A stretch of 64,000 nt of DNA from CAVTQZ01 sp963737015. Its GTDB lineage: Bacteria; Actinomycetota; Acidimicrobiia; Acidimicrobiales; UBA8190. The position numbers and the translations under genes were made by a program. Below the pieces are notes generated by a model, which was not told the DNA's origin, ran no database searches, and worked only from the letters and a program-made list of their open reading frames with translations. Shown here piece after piece: positions 63,405 through 64,000 of this stretch; the first letter of the stretch is position 1, and the number at the start of each line of letters is the position of its first letter. The stretch spans positions 2,294,001 to 2,358,000 of the forward strand of contig CAVTQZ010000001.1 in NCBI GenBank assembly GCA_963737015.1, read 5' to 3'.

Positions 63405-64000
63405 ATCCGAACCTGACCACGACCTACCCTCTGATCCACGAATCATCGGGCGCCGCGCAACCGCACGCTGAGAATCAGCGAACCGGCCGGGTCGCGATCC
63501 CGACTCCGATCGGGATGCTGACTGTCGAGGGCCACGACGGGGCCCTGACGGGAATCGAACTGCCCGAGAGCCGCGCAAAAAGAGGCAGCCTTGGTCGCCT
63601 TTCCCCGACGGGCCGCTCCAGCCGGTCGGGCCAGATGGTGGACAGCACGCCTCCGGGATCGAAAGAGACACTTCCCGGCACTGTGCTCGAAGCCGTGCGC
63701 CAACTCGAGGAGTACTTCGACGGCGATCGCAAGGAATTCGATCTCCCTCTCGAGCTCTCAGGCTCGGCGTTTCAGAAAGACGTGTGGCTGCTACTGGCGC
63801 AGATCCCGTACGGCGAGACCGTCAGTTACGGCGAGCTGGCGATGATGGTCGGTCGACCCACGGCATTCAGGGCGGTAGGACAGGCCAATGGTGCGAATCC
63901 GATCCCGATCGTTCTGCCATGCCATCGTGTGATCGCGAGCGGCGGAACACTGGGTGGTTACGGCGGAGGGCTCGAGACGAAGCGGCGATTGCTCACGTTG
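63401..64000 (+). CDS. ogt: Methylated-DNA-protein-cysteine methyltransferase, partial at 3' end
   Basis: 200 codons are visible, without stop, to the window edge. C-terminal half: FQKDVWLLLAQIPYGETVSYGELAMMVG then RAVGQANGANPIPIVLPCHRVIASGGTLGGY, which contains the PCHRV active site whose cysteine accepts the O6-alkyl group. A 30-residue leader and an insert at about 65-95 lengthen the N-terminal part. The ATG at 63401 overlaps the AlkA stop as ATGA, so the two repair genes are translated together. Confidence 0.93.
   Translation, partial: MNPNLTTTYPLIHESSGAAQPHAENQRTGRVAIPTPIGMLTVEGHDGALTGIELPESRAKRGSLGRLSPTGRSSRSGQMVDSTPPGSKETLPGTVLEAVRQLEEYFDGDRKEFDLPLELSGSAFQKDVWLLLAQIPYGETVSYGELAMMVGRPTAFRAVGQANGANPIPIVLPCHRVIASGGTLGGYGGGLETKRRLLTL

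Overview
The window is high-GC chromosomal DNA from an actinobacterium, most likely of the class Acidimicrobiia. Three things point there: many GTG and TTG starts with four-base stop/start overlaps; a probable F420-dependent oxidoreductase together with mycobacterial-type steroid genes; and a secreted protein at 24.7-26.1 kb built from GYWLVASDGG...FGDA...YGS repeats, a surface-protein style I associate with Acidimicrobiia. The assignment rests on gene content only. No tRNA, rRNA, CRISPR array or insertion sequence was recognised.

Region 1 (1-17 kb) is catabolic. After the 5' part of ssb and a divergent sulfatase come two minus-strand operons, each holding a large and a small acyl-CoA dehydrogenase subunit. 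One also carries an F420-type oxidoreductase and a metal-dependent amidohydrolase. A thiolase and an NAD(P)-binding protein follow on the plus strand. At 12.6-16.0 kb a tightly overlapping minus-strand operon encodes likely homologues of IpdC, IpdB, IpdA and EchA20, which in Mycobacterium tuberculosis open the last steroid rings (C/D, HIP pathway). A divergent SDR follows. The simplest reading is that this segment degrades steroid C/D rings or a similar polycyclic substrate to acyl-CoA units.

Region 2 (11.5-33 kb) holds regulation and cell-envelope genes: a MEDS/HATPase anti-sigma-like protein, an EAL phosphodiesterase, the three-subunit proton-translocating transhydrogenase, a YacL-type PIN/TRAM protein, a membrane-anchored GH18 protein, a repeat/CHAP cell-wall hydrolase, and a MoxR-DUF58-transglutaminase operon that runs without a break into a cytochrome P450.

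Region 3 (33-43.6 kb) looks like accessory DNA. Small unrelated genes are spaced apart, base composition is visibly lower in GC in places, gaps of 300-1300 bp occur, there is a decayed thioesterase fragment, and a degenerate 20-bp motif recurs in most gaps.

Region 4 (43.7-64 kb) carries four MFS exporters, two of them next to MarR or TetR regulators with visible palindromic operators. It also has SDR, kinase and AttH-like genes, an ABC exporter, a spermidine-synthase-like membrane protein, a beta-lactamase-fold hydrolase, and an Ada/AlkA glycosylase coupled to an alkylguanine methyltransferase that runs off the right end.

Five genes (near 8117, 26940, 44777, 61338 and 62226) are each interrupted by a single 1-2 base indel, mostly in a short CG or homopolymer run, while the protein on both sides looks intact. 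This pattern suggests sequencing error rather than five independent gene losses, so these genes should be read as whole until checked.
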